DNA from: Tetrapisispora phaffii CBS 4417
Taxonomy: Eukaryota; Ascomycota; Saccharomycetes; Saccharomycetales; Saccharomycetaceae
NCBI RefSeq assembly: GCF_000236905.1
Contig: NC_016527.1
Span: 372,001-436,000, forward strand
Reading direction: 5' to 3'
Length of the DNA: 64,000 nucleotides
In this document: positions 21,301 to 30,253 of the stretch, piece after piece
Layout: every line of letters starts with the position of its first letter
Numbering within the stretch: the stretch's first letter is position 1
Notes under the pieces: model-generated
Seen by the model: the letters and a program-made list of their open reading frames with translations, nothing else
What the model was told of the DNA's origin: nothing
The model's database searches: none
Made by a program: the position numbers and the translations under genes

Positions 21301-21969
21301 AACATATGATGATGAATTTGTAGTACCCTGTAGTTTGGTCTTCTTATAGTTATCCTCCTCGTTCTGCTCGTGTATTAGGTCATTATTTGATTCGTCTATT
21401 GACCTTTTTTTAGCATTAGAATCGCCACTGGTGCTTGGTATCAAGGTTGATTGGTCCTTATATGTTTTAAATGCGTTACTAACTTTATTTTGTCGTATAT
21501 TCTTACCCCTCTTTTCATTTACAATTACATTGTTGTTCGTTATACTTTCATTGTATGGTGGTGAAGAACTAGAACTCGAACTTTGTGATGTTGCCGATGA
21601 TAACGATGTAATGGGTATCAGTTGACTAAAGTTTGGAATATTATCATTGTTAAATGGACCATTTTTATTATAATCATTTGTATCTAAGAATTCTTTCAAA
21701 TCTTCTTTAAACTTATCTTCATCATTGATATTGAGTAGATCGTGCAATCGGGAAATACAATATAACTCAATCAAATTATTTGTTCTTTGTCGAAGTAACT
21801 TGTTTAAACTTTGACCCTCAGGAGTATCTGAATCGCTATTATCGATACTTGATTTAGTAACATTAGTCCTTGATGACAGCATCTCCGATGAAACATCGGC
21901 TACAGCTGTGGACAGCGACTTATTTGAACTGTTTCTAGTAGTTGATCCAGAATTGTAATCACTTGGCAT
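18358..21969 (-). CDS. EAF1: NuA4 scaffold subunit Eaf1/Vid21 (HSA and SANT domains)
   Basis: The 1203-residue protein is the assembly platform of the NuA4 histone H4/H2A acetyltransferase. An HSA domain (core EEAKWMYENFKEDKYYKMA) is seen at about residues 420-465 and a SANT/Myb domain at about 768-830 (begins WLPEDDEELVKNI, contains RRTPWQCFERF). A Gln-rich stretch follows at about 944-990, then Asn/Gln-rich low complexity to the end. The first ATG of the frame is at 21969; codons before it lack ATG. The protein is longer than S. cerevisiae Eaf1 (982), mostly in acidic linkers and the Gln-rich tail. The gene is convergent with GGA, as in YDR358W-YDR359C. Confidence 0.94.
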   Translation of the reverse strand: MPSDYNSGSTTRNSSNKSLSTAVADVSSEMLSSRTNVTKSSIDNSDSDTPEGQSLNKLLRQRTNNLIELYCISRLHDLLNINDEDKFKEDLKEFLDTNDYNKNGPFNNDNIPNFSQLIPITSLSSATSQSSSSSSSPPYNESITNNNVIVNEKRGKNIRQNKVSNAFKTYKDQSTLIPSTSGDSNAKKRSIDESNNDLIHEQNEEDNYKKTKLQGTTNSSSYVISSTGEIQQTTKIVTNPDDNKIIQNKEKMEGARKRNLYLMSGSSHLQPSSTLDHGIPREYTTVSSVKAEPTPVTITPKSYSNNMLFEMKSKHNESVDFFDKNNINSNESIYLLMKENVPSKIPQALPLAELKYLAHTLPLIKLLPMSHKALTTDIISSALNEGRITVVASRIEELRRLGLWSLRQPKKFIDPWGNQVTHNRVMLEEAKWMYENFKEDKYYKMAMCATVAQAISDYWNYGKRCCVKVQPIQHLPSVRIEKEEIKELSKCDDNTNVAKDEFIKGDHGNDNTITEKDTKENNHRGEINNNESEITDEISRSLEIETKENIIVTPTSINDNLEDAVANEHNKSKLDGIQKEKIQLNEEPESKSLELDLKTTENAPELLSDIDSAVPDIISDESTNTIAIESNPQAIFNPEVELDTLSKGDQDEKEIEEQFTYSPFKLFLQYNELSSLEQTIVQAASPYSGLLESASQLPDQMSFVQISKSLVTLDDDHYFKIVERQLVDEEQSLVQLSKRRGIFYGNRRSHYLKPPAAPSLKYLTSRTPTIWLPEDDEELVKNINAYAYNWELIAAHMFPHPRDSYISNIERRTPWQCFERFVQLNEKFNFNDLKGPKAHMAQQWLIEAHKFQQKQNRRISPLGVGTESIQRGHKRLRWASMFDAIRKCIKKRENSPRPNPTQQRKPLDIKSMKVPTPAEMSNLKLQRDEALRRDIQMRRNVKSRLQQQQQQQQQHQQGQQLQQQQQQQHLQQKQIPLATQQVQTSNSEPLNNFTNNIIPNNSSNVNVVNHISQNSQNFLPQQSNILAEGVKATPQQSMPSSNQVSSAHTTGRKQFTEKEIIETYARKILQQKPEITPEMAIRAAHNYLKNFKQQQLRLHQAQQLQTQTLQNEQANQAMNSGNQGGTGQISVNNMNNLRLSLDSGLSPSSQLKQLSSNMNNNNGFNLPETPNIHLNNGNFTSSSSNNQSMNSPTPQEILQRLQK
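19050..19138. repeat. CAG/CAA-type glutamine repeat inside EAF1
   Basis: On the minus strand this stretch encodes runs of seven to nine Gln broken by single His, Gly and Leu residues, in the C-terminal tail of Eaf1. The codons are mixed CAA and CAG, which usually slows repeat expansion. Confidence 0.85.
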
Positions 21970-22676
21970 GCTTATGAAAATCAAAATAACGGATTACAAC
22001 GGTGTCTAGGAAATTGAATGAATCGATAAAGCCAAAATTTATCGTATGCTCGGCAAACTTAGCCTTCTAGAATAGTAATTAACAGACCCAGATAACCGTA
22101 ATGACGACAAATATGGCTCTAAGATCACAAGTAATTGATGATAATAAACTTTTTTCCATCAATAGATGCCCTTACGTTTTCAATAATTCAATTAAGTGTT
22201 TTCATCTTATACTTATTTATTGATTGTTGTTGATTAGTTCTTCAATTCTTCAATTCTTTATTTCTTCAAATTGAAGAATTCCATCGCATGCAAATATTAA
22301 AGCGGGTAACTCCAAACAATAGTAATCGAAAGGACACTAATTATAAGTGACACATATTATATAAAGAGGTATAGTTCAAGACGTTTCATGAATAGTAGTT
22401 GGACGAGAGGTATTGTACACTTAAAACACGTCTTATTTGAAAACATTATAGTGAATTATAACATCTTCACGGAGTCCTCGAGAGATATGTTATAAATTAG
22501 TCACTTTATATGAACATGGTGCCAGAATAAGTATATCGCATCATGTAATTACTATCTAAGAGTTGTTGGGTAGTTAATTTTATTGATATATATTAACGGA
22601 GTATATAAACCACTTTTGTTGTTGTTATTTCTGTTGCTGTTATTGTTTTAGCTAGTTTGGCGCCTATTATCTGTGA
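21970..22676. promoter_or_regulatory. EAF1 upstream region and BCP1 3' flank, with Reb1 site
   Basis: This is 700 bp without a gene. CGGGTAA at 22303-22309 is a Reb1-type core about 330 bp upstream of EAF1. A 12-bp inverted repeat (AATTCTTCAATT at 22244-22255, complement at 22269-22280) lies close by. ERP5 or CTM1, expected near here on one ancestral track, is absent. Confidence 0.5.
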
Positions 22677-23504
22677 TTACCATTTTGCAACTTCTGTTTC
22701 AAATTCATTGATAGCCTTTAATAGGTTCTCATGATTGATCACTATATATGTGCTGATTATACCTTTTCTAGATTCTGAGTCAAAATGTATTTGACTGTAT
22801 TTTTCAAAGAATCTATCTTCCTCATGGTAATATTCGATTTCGTCAGACTTCACTCTCTTCTTATTTCTATCACTTGTAGTTTCATCTGCATCTACATTAA
22901 CTTCGTACTTTCTACTTAGAATAACGTAAAAATCATAATGTTGTCCATCTCCTAGGCTGTTTTGCACATCTTCGAGGGTAATTCTGTATAATGGAGTGAT
23001 AACCTCAGGGGGCATGTTGATTAAACGTTCACTGGCTACTAAAGCACATTTTTTGTTGCTACTATCGATGGTCTTTAAGAAAGTTTTTAATCTGATGTCA
23101 AGATTTTGTAAATATTTTGACCAATCACTATCACGGTTCTCTTTGTAATCGATAAATGATAAGAAACAGTATGGATCAGATTCTGGGCCGTCAGTTTTGA
23201 TTGTAGTGGTTGGAGAATTTAGAATCAAATCAGCCAATGCGCTCAATTGGACCTTGTTACTTTCTTGGGGACCTAGTAACTGACGCATTAGATTTTTCAT
23301 AGCATGGAAATCTACGTCGATATTGCCATTAAAGAAGTCGAAATCTATATTGACAATCTCTTCATCTCCAGCTTCCTCATTTTCATTTTCATTCTCTGAA
23401 TCTGTGCTGCTGATATCAATATCTGATTCGGAGTCAGCATTAGCACCATCACCGGCAGGTCTCTTCCTGTTAGTTAATTCACTCAATTTAATGGCTTGAA
23501 CCAT
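22677..23504 (-). CDS. BCP1: Bcp1/BCCIP family chaperone of ribosomal protein uL14 (Rpl23)
   Basis: The 275-residue protein begins MVQAIKLSELTNRKRP, followed by an acidic Ser/Asp/Glu stretch (about 22-55) and the compact BCCIP domain. The central part contains DFDFFNGNIDVDFHAMKNLMRQLLG-like family sequence. S. cerevisiae Bcp1 (283 residues) is essential, nuclear, and escorts Rpl23 before its assembly into 60S subunits. It is also linked to export of Mss4. The acidic N-terminus fits a histone- or ribosomal-protein-chaperone role. PAC and RRPE elements in the upstream spacer fit co-regulation with ribosome biogenesis genes. Position matches YDR361C. Confidence 0.94.
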   Translation of the reverse strand: MVQAIKLSELTNRKRPAGDGANADSESDIDISSTDSENENENEEAGDEEIVNIDFDFFNGNIDVDFHAMKNLMRQLLGPQESNKVQLSALADLILNSPTTTIKTDGPESDPYCFLSFIDYKENRDSDWSKYLQNLDIRLKTFLKTIDSSNKKCALVASERLINMPPEVITPLYRITLEDVQNSLGDGQHYDFYVILSRKYEVNVDADETTSDRNKKRVKSDEIEYYHEEDRFFEKYSQIHFDSESRKGIISTYIVINHENLLKAINEFETEVAKW

Positions 23505-23983
23505 CTCTAAATGTTATATTATCGATGGTGATCCTTTATCGGTCTTCTATATCTCCAACTTGTAAACTCACCTTTCTAATAAATTTGATCGAGATACCCT
23601 CTTATATCAGGAGAACTTCCATTCAAATGATGTAGCACACGGTTTCATATAAAAAAGATGTCCTTATAACCAAATATACTCGAGTGCCAATGAAATCAAT
23701 CATTAAGTGACCATATTAATCTCAACTCAACTCATCTCATCTCATCTTATTTTGGTTGAAATGGCAGCTAAAAAATTTTCAGACGCATTATAGCGCTGTT
23801 TAGGCTGCTCTTCTCATCAGTAAGCGATGAGCTTTAAATGCTTGAGATTGCAGATTTAATCATAATATAATTTATAAAAAGTGTTTAAACTCTACTTTAA
23901 TGTTTGTTGAATTTTCCATTGTTTATTGTAATAGTGTAATTAGATGGATGCAATACAAAATATATTAATAAGATATTATTTTA
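23505..23983. promoter_or_regulatory. BCP1-UBA4 divergent promoter with PAC and RRPE elements
   Basis: CTCATCTCATCTCATC (23731-23746) is a run of PAC cores in the orientation of BCP1. GCGATGAGC (23824-23832) is a full PAC core in the other orientation. TAAAAAATTTTCA (23769-23781) is an RRPE-type element between them. This pair of motifs marks ribosome-biogenesis promoters in yeasts (Dot6/Tod6 repress through PAC; Stb3 binds RRPE). The spacer also serves UBA4. Confidence 0.75.
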
Positions 23984-25282
23984 ATGGAACAGCTACGCAA
24001 GGAGATAGAAAACCTTAGAGAGGAAAACGCTAAATTACGCTCTCAGTTGAGTGAATCAAAAGTCAATAATGAGTCTTTGTCCCTTACTGAGTATCAAAGA
24101 TACGGTAGACAGATGATTGTTGAAGAGTCTGGTGGACTACGTGGTCAACTCGAATTAAAATCTACGAGGATTGTAGTTGTCGGTGCTGGTGGATTAGGAT
24201 GTCCATCTTTACAATATTTGGTTGGCGCTGGTGTCGGTCATATTGGAATTGTTGATAACGACACTGTTGAGGCTTCAAATTTGCATAGACAGACTTTACA
24301 CGACACAAGTAGAGTTGGCACGTTAAAATGTGAATCAGCTAAACAGAAATTGAACTTATTGAACCCCTTTGTGGACATTAAAACTTACCCAGTTAGGTTA
24401 ACTTCTGAAAATGCATTTGAAATATTTGACGGTTATAATTACGTTTTGGATTGCACAGATTCACCAGCAACTAGGTATTTAGTCAATGATGTGGCTGTTT
24501 CTTTGGGTATCACTGTTATTTCAGCCTCTGGTGTTGGCACAGAAGGTCAATTGTGCATCTTAAATTTTAAAAATCAAGGCCCGTGTTATAGATGTTTCTA
24601 TCCAACTCCACCTCCACCCAATTCTGTATCATCTTGTTCCGAAGGTGGTGTCATTGGGCCTTGTATTGGTTTAGTAGGTGTAATGATGGCTATTGAAACG
24701 TTGAAGTTGATATATGGAGTATATACAATTGAAAATTTCAAACCCTTTTTAATGTCATATTCTGGCTTCCCGCAGCAGTCATTAAGAGTTTTTAAAATGA
24801 GAGGTAAACAAACTACATGTAAATGTTGTGGGAGCGATCCAAAGATCACAAAAGAAACTATTGAATCTGGGGAAATAAATTATACAGAGTTTTGTGGACA
24901 AAGAAACTACAATGTCTGCTCCGCTGATGAGCGTATAACAGTTAAACAATACCATAGCGAATATATTGAAAGCTTAGAAAAGGATCATATATTAATAGAT
25001 GTTAGACCTAGCCATCATTATGATATATCCCATTTCCAACATTCTATAAATATTCCTTTAAAAGAGTTGAAGAATATGCATGGATCTCTCGATAAATTAA
25101 AAGAGAGGATTCCGCAACTTCAAGAAAATACTAATTTGGTAGTCTTGTGTCGTTTTGGAAATGATTCACAACTGGCCACACGTATCTTCAAAGACGAATT
25201 TAAAATAAAAAGTGTTAAAGATGTTAAGGGTGGCTTTTTTAAATATATTGATAATATAAATCAAGATATCCCAAAATATTAG
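23984..25282 (+). CDS. UBA4: Uba4, E1-like activator of Urm1 with rhodanese domain (MOCS3/MoeB family)
   Basis: The 432-residue protein adenylates and thiolates Urm1 for protein urmylation and for 2-thiolation of tRNA wobble uridines. A short N-terminal coiled coil precedes the MoeB-like domain (about 45-290), with ATP motif GAGGLGCPSLQYL at about 66. Zinc-binding pairs are CYRC (about 199) and CKCC (about 280), and the probable catalytic Cys is in SSCSEGGV (about 216). The C-terminal rhodanese domain carries active Cys in VVLCRFGNDSQ at about 387. Length is close to S. cerevisiae Uba4 (440). It belongs to the YHR111W track, set here between the YDR361 and YDR362 homologues. Confidence 0.96.
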   Translation: MEQLRKEIENLREENAKLRSQLSESKVNNESLSLTEYQRYGRQMIVEESGGLRGQLELKSTRIVVVGAGGLGCPSLQYLVGAGVGHIGIVDNDTVEASNLHRQTLHDTSRVGTLKCESAKQKLNLLNPFVDIKTYPVRLTSENAFEIFDGYNYVLDCTDSPATRYLVNDVAVSLGITVISASGVGTEGQLCILNFKNQGPCYRCFYPTPPPPNSVSSCSEGGVIGPCIGLVGVMMAIETLKLIYGVYTIENFKPFLMSYSGFPQQSLRVFKMRGKQTTCKCCGSDPKITKETIESGEINYTEFCGQRNYNVCSADERITVKQYHSEYIESLEKDHILIDVRPSHHYDISHFQHSINIPLKELKNMHGSLDKLKERIPQLQENTNLVVLCRFGNDSQLATRIFKDEFKIKSVKDVKGGFFKYIDNINQDIPKY

Positions 25283-25343
25283 AATAGCATCACATAACAC
25301 CATAAAATGAATGCACTAAAATATATAGAACTCTATAGATATA

Positions 25344-27305
25344 TTATTCTAATTCTTCAAATGTCAAAAAACCTGCCGCATTGGCGAATGCATAAAACTT
25401 ACACCCGGCCCTATTTTCATTCCACTTTACTGTAGTAATATTAATACCATGAGGATTAAGTTTACAATTGAAAACTTCATTTGAAACCATTTTTTTGGCC
25501 TCATAGTGATGGTTTAGTTTATATAAGTTATCTCTTTTACTGTAATCCCATTTCCATAAACGTAATGTTTTGTGTGAATTAGTTTTCTTCAAACTATCAA
25601 ATATTTTTCTGGCAACATTGTCGATTTGAATTATACCATCTGACCCAGCTGATAAAATAAAAGGATGAAGTCTTGAACTTCCGAAAGATGTAACATTAGC
25701 ATCTAATGAAGAGATCTGAAGGGGAAATTGTGCTTTAGGAGTAATAAATTTCGTGCTGTTTCCTGAATCTGAATAAATAAAGGCATAAAGATTAGGAAGG
25801 TATGTTAAAGGTAGTGATATATCACCTTTAAATCTATTTAGAGTACACTTGCTTGAGAAGATGTCTTTTGGATCGAAAATGTGCATGTTACCATCAATTG
25901 AAATTGTAGCAATAACAGGATTTTCAAATTTCGAGTAACCGACAGATATATTAACAATATACGATTCAGTGACTTTGATGAAATAAGACGGTAGATCAGT
26001 TTCTGATAATACAAACTCTGCTAAATGCCCGCTATTAAATCCACATACTATTGCAGTTGGCGAAAGGAAATCAAAACTTGTTATTAAATATTCGGGAATA
26101 GAAAACGAAAAGGATGGAGACTCCAGTTCCGTTATAATGAGATTTTCATTTCGATTAATTTCTATTAATTTGACAGATCCTTCTTGACAACAAAACCCTA
26201 ATAATCCAATATAATCATTAGATGTAGATACTTCATTAAAGCCTTCGTGCCATTTAAGGTTCCATGTTTCCCCAAAATTATGTATTATTGTTTGAACTTT
26301 ATCAAATTTCAGTGAGATTGTATGTAATTTAAAAATTTCAATCGAAGAATAATGGCATTCTTTTTCAAATAACATTAGACGTTTATCAGATGGGTTTTTA
26401 TGTATTTTACTTATACTGACCGCTAAGTATTGTTCTGATGAATCTAGGTTTTCATTTGTTAGCCATGCCATATCTGTTACTAAACCACCTGCATTATATA
26501 CAAAACCTTTACGATTATTATTATTGAAGACAGGGAATTCTAATTTATCCCCAACGTTTAAAAAATGTTGTACTTCACCTATTATTACACCTAATTTATC
26601 TTTTGAATAGTTGAATTTTTCAAACATTTCAGGTTCAGTCAATTGTATATATTTTGTGTGGTTTTTAGACACCCCAAAAATATTAGTCAATTCTTCGACT
26701 GAGGTGTCCGATTGTACTGAACATAATGGTTTATAGTCCAGGTAGTACTTGCTACCCTTCTGGACATTCTCTGTTGGAAAACTAAATGCAGAACCTTCAA
26801 ATGCTTCCTTCGCTTTAGCTAGTGTTAATAGCTTTTCTTCATTGTTACCAAAAAGTCTCCCAAGTTTTGCCCTTTGAGATGTTAGGTCTTTAAATCCCCT
26901 GACAACACGATTATTTTTATTTTGCATGGCATTTATAGAACTCTTAGGTTTCTTGTTGGTTGGAATGCTGTTCTTTGTTATTCTTCTTTTCTTAGACGCT
27001 GGTGTTTTTTGAACTAATTCCTCAACCTCTGAGAAAGATATATCATCTCCATTTGTATCTCCATTATCATTATTATCTATAACAAAGTCATCGTCATCAT
27101 CGTTTTCAGATGCTTGCTCCTCGAATATACTCGCATCTATGCTGGGGTCTACTTTTATCTTGGTTCTTAATGCTCGTTTAGCGGTAGCTGTGATATCAGA
27201 AGTAGAAATCAATGGTTTATCACTCACAGGACTAGAGATTGATAGAATATCACTAGCACCTTCTTTTTGAGCCTTGGTCGTTCTGCTGGTTCTTCTTGTA
27301 CTCAT
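25344..27305 (-). CDS. TFC6: TFIIIC subunit Tfc6 (tau91), WD40-type
   Basis: The 653-residue protein is a subunit of the tauB module of TFIIIC, which binds the B box of tRNA genes with Tfc3. The first 150 residues are basic and acidic low complexity (RRTSRTTKAQKEG, then DDDDDFVIDNN-like runs, then a Lys-rich stretch). The rest (about 190-645) has the Gly/Asp/Trp spacing of a beta-propeller, for example RLHPFILSAGSDGIIQIDN and LRLWKWDYSKRDN. S. cerevisiae Tfc6 has 672 residues. The gene is convergent with UBA4 with only about 60 bp between stops. Position matches YDR362C next to BCP1. Confidence 0.9.
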   Translation of the reverse strand: MSTRRTSRTTKAQKEGASDILSISSPVSDKPLISTSDITATAKRALRTKIKVDPSIDASIFEEQASENDDDDDFVIDNNDNGDTNGDDISFSEVEELVQKTPASKKRRITKNSIPTNKKPKSSINAMQNKNNRVVRGFKDLTSQRAKLGRLFGNNEEKLLTLAKAKEAFEGSAFSFPTENVQKGSKYYLDYKPLCSVQSDTSVEELTNIFGVSKNHTKYIQLTEPEMFEKFNYSKDKLGVIIGEVQHFLNVGDKLEFPVFNNNNRKGFVYNAGGLVTDMAWLTNENLDSSEQYLAVSISKIHKNPSDKRLMLFEKECHYSSIEIFKLHTISLKFDKVQTIIHNFGETWNLKWHEGFNEVSTSNDYIGLLGFCCQEGSVKLIEINRNENLIITELESPSFSFSIPEYLITSFDFLSPTAIVCGFNSGHLAEFVLSETDLPSYFIKVTESYIVNISVGYSKFENPVIATISIDGNMHIFDPKDIFSSKCTLNRFKGDISLPLTYLPNLYAFIYSDSGNSTKFITPKAQFPLQISSLDANVTSFGSSRLHPFILSAGSDGIIQIDNVARKIFDSLKKTNSHKTLRLWKWDYSKRDNLYKLNHHYEAKKMVSNEVFNCKLNPHGINITTVKWNENRAGCKFYAFANAAGFLTFEELE

Positions 27306-28460
27306 ATTATATATGATCCAATATCTAAGTCAGTGAAGAAACAAACGTTTTGCCTCTTAAATTATGCTGATAAACTATTTTAGATATACTATCAGTGTAT
27401 GCATATAGATATCAGTGATTCAATGGTGATCTTTCCGATCAGTGAACAAATAATCAATTAATGGATATCCTTTAAATCTCATTGTTTACTCAAGAAGTCT
27501 TTTCATGGTTCGAATTTCGTCGATCGTAAATTTACAACGCTCCTACTAAAAAAGGTCAGTGATTACTACTAACACTGCACTGTTTGTATTCAAAGAGAGA
27601 AGTTATTCCAGTATTATATATATATATATATATGTATGTATGTGAGTGTCATTCATAACGTGTAATTCGAGTTATTTCATCTAATGTGTATGTTTTCAGA
27701 ATGACCTTGTCACCCAGTGTATACGTTCCGCAAATGCCAAACAAGCTTTAATACTGCTCGGCAATCAAATTAATACCTGGTATGTGCCTAGGCCAGTTCT
27801 ATCTTCTGTAATACTAAGAAAGTGATATTCTTAACAGTTGAGATGTGGCTAACAGTACTGTACTCTCTGTCTGAATTTTCTGTACTGATCCATTTTATTT
27901 CTGAAAATTGAAAACATTAGTGTAATATAACTAACTAAGAAATGAAGACATTTTTTAACTTCAATGATTCGTTAAAACTACTACTTTCTCTTCATTCAAA
28001 TGAGACTATATCAATTGTGGCAGACTATTTCTCTATTCCCATCCGAGTTGTCTCAGGGACCTTCTTAGCTGAAAGTAATGTTCAGGGAGTTTTTATCTGT
28101 TTTGCATTACTTTCTCAATTATTGTATTTGATACCAGGATACAAGTAGTCAGATGAGTCTATATTAGAGTAAGTCCCCTGCAGACTCTTATCGCAATGGT
28201 CTCATCAACAAGAAATTTTAATAATATTCATCGAAATTAGTGACACTTTTATAATTCGGACATCTTATAATCTACAGTAATCTTCAAATTTCAAAATTAT
28301 CAGTTGATGAAAAAAATACTTGCAACCATTAAGGTGAATAAATGTTTATGAATGTAATATATATGTGCAATAGTAGCAATTATTTCTCTGTAAAGTCAAT
28401 TCTTACTAACTTGAATTTTTCAGTAGATATAAGAAACATTACGTGCATATCTCCATATAT
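27306..28460. other. TFC6-APE4 divergent spacer
   Basis: This is 1.15 kb without a supported gene. It holds a TA repeat (27614-27632) running into TATG units, and a 68-codon open frame at 27942-28148 that I do not accept as a gene. Close to APE4 there is a TACTAAC (28404-28410) followed by TTTTTCAG (28416-28423), which looks like the 3' end of a yeast intron. ESC2 and YHR112C, expected here on the ancestral tracks, are absent. Confidence 0.5.
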
Positions 28461-29936
28461 ATGTTAAAGCTACATCTAAGAAAAATGTCATCTTCATCAT
28501 CCCAAAACTATGCTCAAGACTTTGTGAACTTTTTAAACGCTTCACCAACTCCATATCATGCAGTTCATAATATGAAAGCCCACTTATTGAAATATAACTT
28601 CAAAGAATTGAAAGAAACTGAAGCATGGGAGTTTGGGAACCAAATTCAACCAAAGGGTAAATATTTTGTGACAAGAAATAACTCATCGATCATTGCCTTT
28701 GTTATAGGAAATAAATGGACTGCTGGCAATCCAATTGCCATCACTGGTGCACATACCGATTCTCCAGTTTTAAGAATCAAGCCAATTTCAAATAAGGTTA
28801 AGGAGAAATTCCAACAAATTGGTGTCGAGGTTTACGGCGGTGGTATCTGGCATTCATGGTTCGATTCAGACCTTTCCATTGCTGGTAGAGTTATGTGTAA
28901 AGATGAAAAGTCTGGCAAAATAGTATCTCGATTGGTAGATCTTAAGAAACCTCTTTTGAAAATTCCAACTTTAGCGATTCATTTAGACAGAACAGTCAAT
29001 GAACGTTTTGAATTTAACAAAGAAGCCCAATTATTACCAATTGCTGGTTTAGTTAATGAAAGTAAAGGGAAAAAGACAGGATGTTGCGGTAATGAAGACT
29101 CAGAATTATCCGACACCCAATTTTCTTCCATAAAATCGATTATTGAAAGACATCATGAGGACTTGTTGGAATTAATTGTCAAAGAAGTATCACTACCTTC
29201 AATCAACTCGATTGAAGATTTTGAATTGATTCTTTACGACAATAAACCTTCCTGTTTGGGTGGTTTGCACCAGGAATTTATTTTCTCTGGTAGATTAGAC
29301 AATTTAACCTCGTGTTTTACTTCCATGCATGGTTTATCTGAAGCAGCGGATGTAGATCTAGAAAATGAAACAGGTATTCGTTTAATGTCTTGTTTTGATC
29401 ATGAAGAAATTGGTTCATCTACCGCTCAAGGTGCTGATTCAAATTTTTTACCAAATATTTTGGAGAGACTAACTTTATCTAATGCTGAAGGTTATGTGAA
29501 ATCCCTATTATTAGAATCCTCAGCTAAATCATTCTTTTTATCTTCAGATGTTGCACATGGTGTTCATCCAAATTACGCATCCAAATCTGAAGAAGATCAT
29601 AAGCCAGAACTAGGTGCAGGTCCTGTTATAAAAATTAACGCCAATCAACGTTACATGACTAATTCACCTGGTTTAGTATTGATTAAACAAATTGCTGACA
29701 AGGCTAAAGTCCCCCTACAGTTATTTGTGGTCAAAAATGATTCCCCATGTGGTTCAACCATTGGTCCAATCTTAGCATCTAAAACTGGTATAAGAACACT
29801 AGATTTAGGAAACGCTATTTTAAGTATGCACTCGATTAGAGAAACTGGTGCCGCTAGAGATATTGCTTCTCAAATTGGTTTATTTAAGCAATATTTTGCT
29901 ACTTATTCTAAAACTTATGATGATATTGTTGTTTGA
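28461..29936 (+). CDS. APE4: aspartyl aminopeptidase, M18 family (Ape4)
   Basis: The 491-residue zinc peptidase removes N-terminal Asp or Glu. In yeast it is cytosolic and reaches the vacuole by the Cvt route in starvation. Metal and catalytic motifs are intact: GAHTDSPVLRIK (about 94), CFDHEEIGSSTAQGADSNF (about 310) and SSDVAHGVHPNY (about 360). I chose ATG 28461 because MLKLHLRKMSS parallels the S. cerevisiae start, although ATG 28485 (MSSSSSQNYAQ) is possible. Length is 490 in S. cerevisiae. It belongs to the YHR113W track. An intron-like 3' signal lies 38-57 bp before the start. Confidence 0.95.
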   Translation: MLKLHLRKMSSSSSQNYAQDFVNFLNASPTPYHAVHNMKAHLLKYNFKELKETEAWEFGNQIQPKGKYFVTRNNSSIIAFVIGNKWTAGNPIAITGAHTDSPVLRIKPISNKVKEKFQQIGVEVYGGGIWHSWFDSDLSIAGRVMCKDEKSGKIVSRLVDLKKPLLKIPTLAIHLDRTVNERFEFNKEAQLLPIAGLVNESKGKKTGCCGNEDSELSDTQFSSIKSIIERHHEDLLELIVKEVSLPSINSIEDFELILYDNKPSCLGGLHQEFIFSGRLDNLTSCFTSMHGLSEAADVDLENETGIRLMSCFDHEEIGSSTAQGADSNFLPNILERLTLSNAEGYVKSLLLESSAKSFFLSSDVAHGVHPNYASKSEEDHKPELGAGPVIKINANQRYMTNSPGLVLIKQIADKAKVPLQLFVVKNDSPCGSTIGPILASKTGIRTLDLGNAILSMHSIRETGAARDIASQIGLFKQYFATYSKTYDDIVV

Positions 29937-30253
29937 TAAAAATATATATATACTTCGATTTATATGTAGTTAGTTACTATTAAAATAAAAACTTTTTACA
30001 CTAAAAATGCTGGAAATTATGATTAGTTGTCTGACGAAGACCTTGGAAATTTTAATTAAATAATAATTTCCAAATTTAAGTTTTGGGTTAAAAATACTAA
30101 TTACTAGAATAAAAAAAATAGTTAACTCAAAAATAATTCATCTATGATATTTTATATATATTTAAATCGTAATATATAAGATATAAAAAATTTATTTTAT
30201 AAATGCAGTATATTAGGAATGGTGTTACATTTCCATTGAAGTTCGTTTGAAAA
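29937..30253. other. convergent APE4-RPO31 spacer
   Basis: These 317 bp of very AT-rich DNA lie between two 3' ends and presumably hold both poly(A) regions. There is no gene and no notable structure. Confidence 0.6.

Noticed and set aside
27506..27516. GGTTCGAATTT resembling a tRNA B box
   Set aside because: No A box at the right distance and no cloverleaf can be drawn around it. A tRNA scan would settle it.
27567..27573. TACTAAC branch-point sequence in the TFC6-APE4 spacer
   Set aside because: No exon with coding sense follows, and such heptamers are common by chance in AT-rich DNA.
27942..28148. 68-codon frame with an ATG between TFC6 and APE4
   Set aside because: It is short, hydrophobic without a clear signal or membrane plan, unknown in relatives as far as I can tell, and lies in a divergent promoter.
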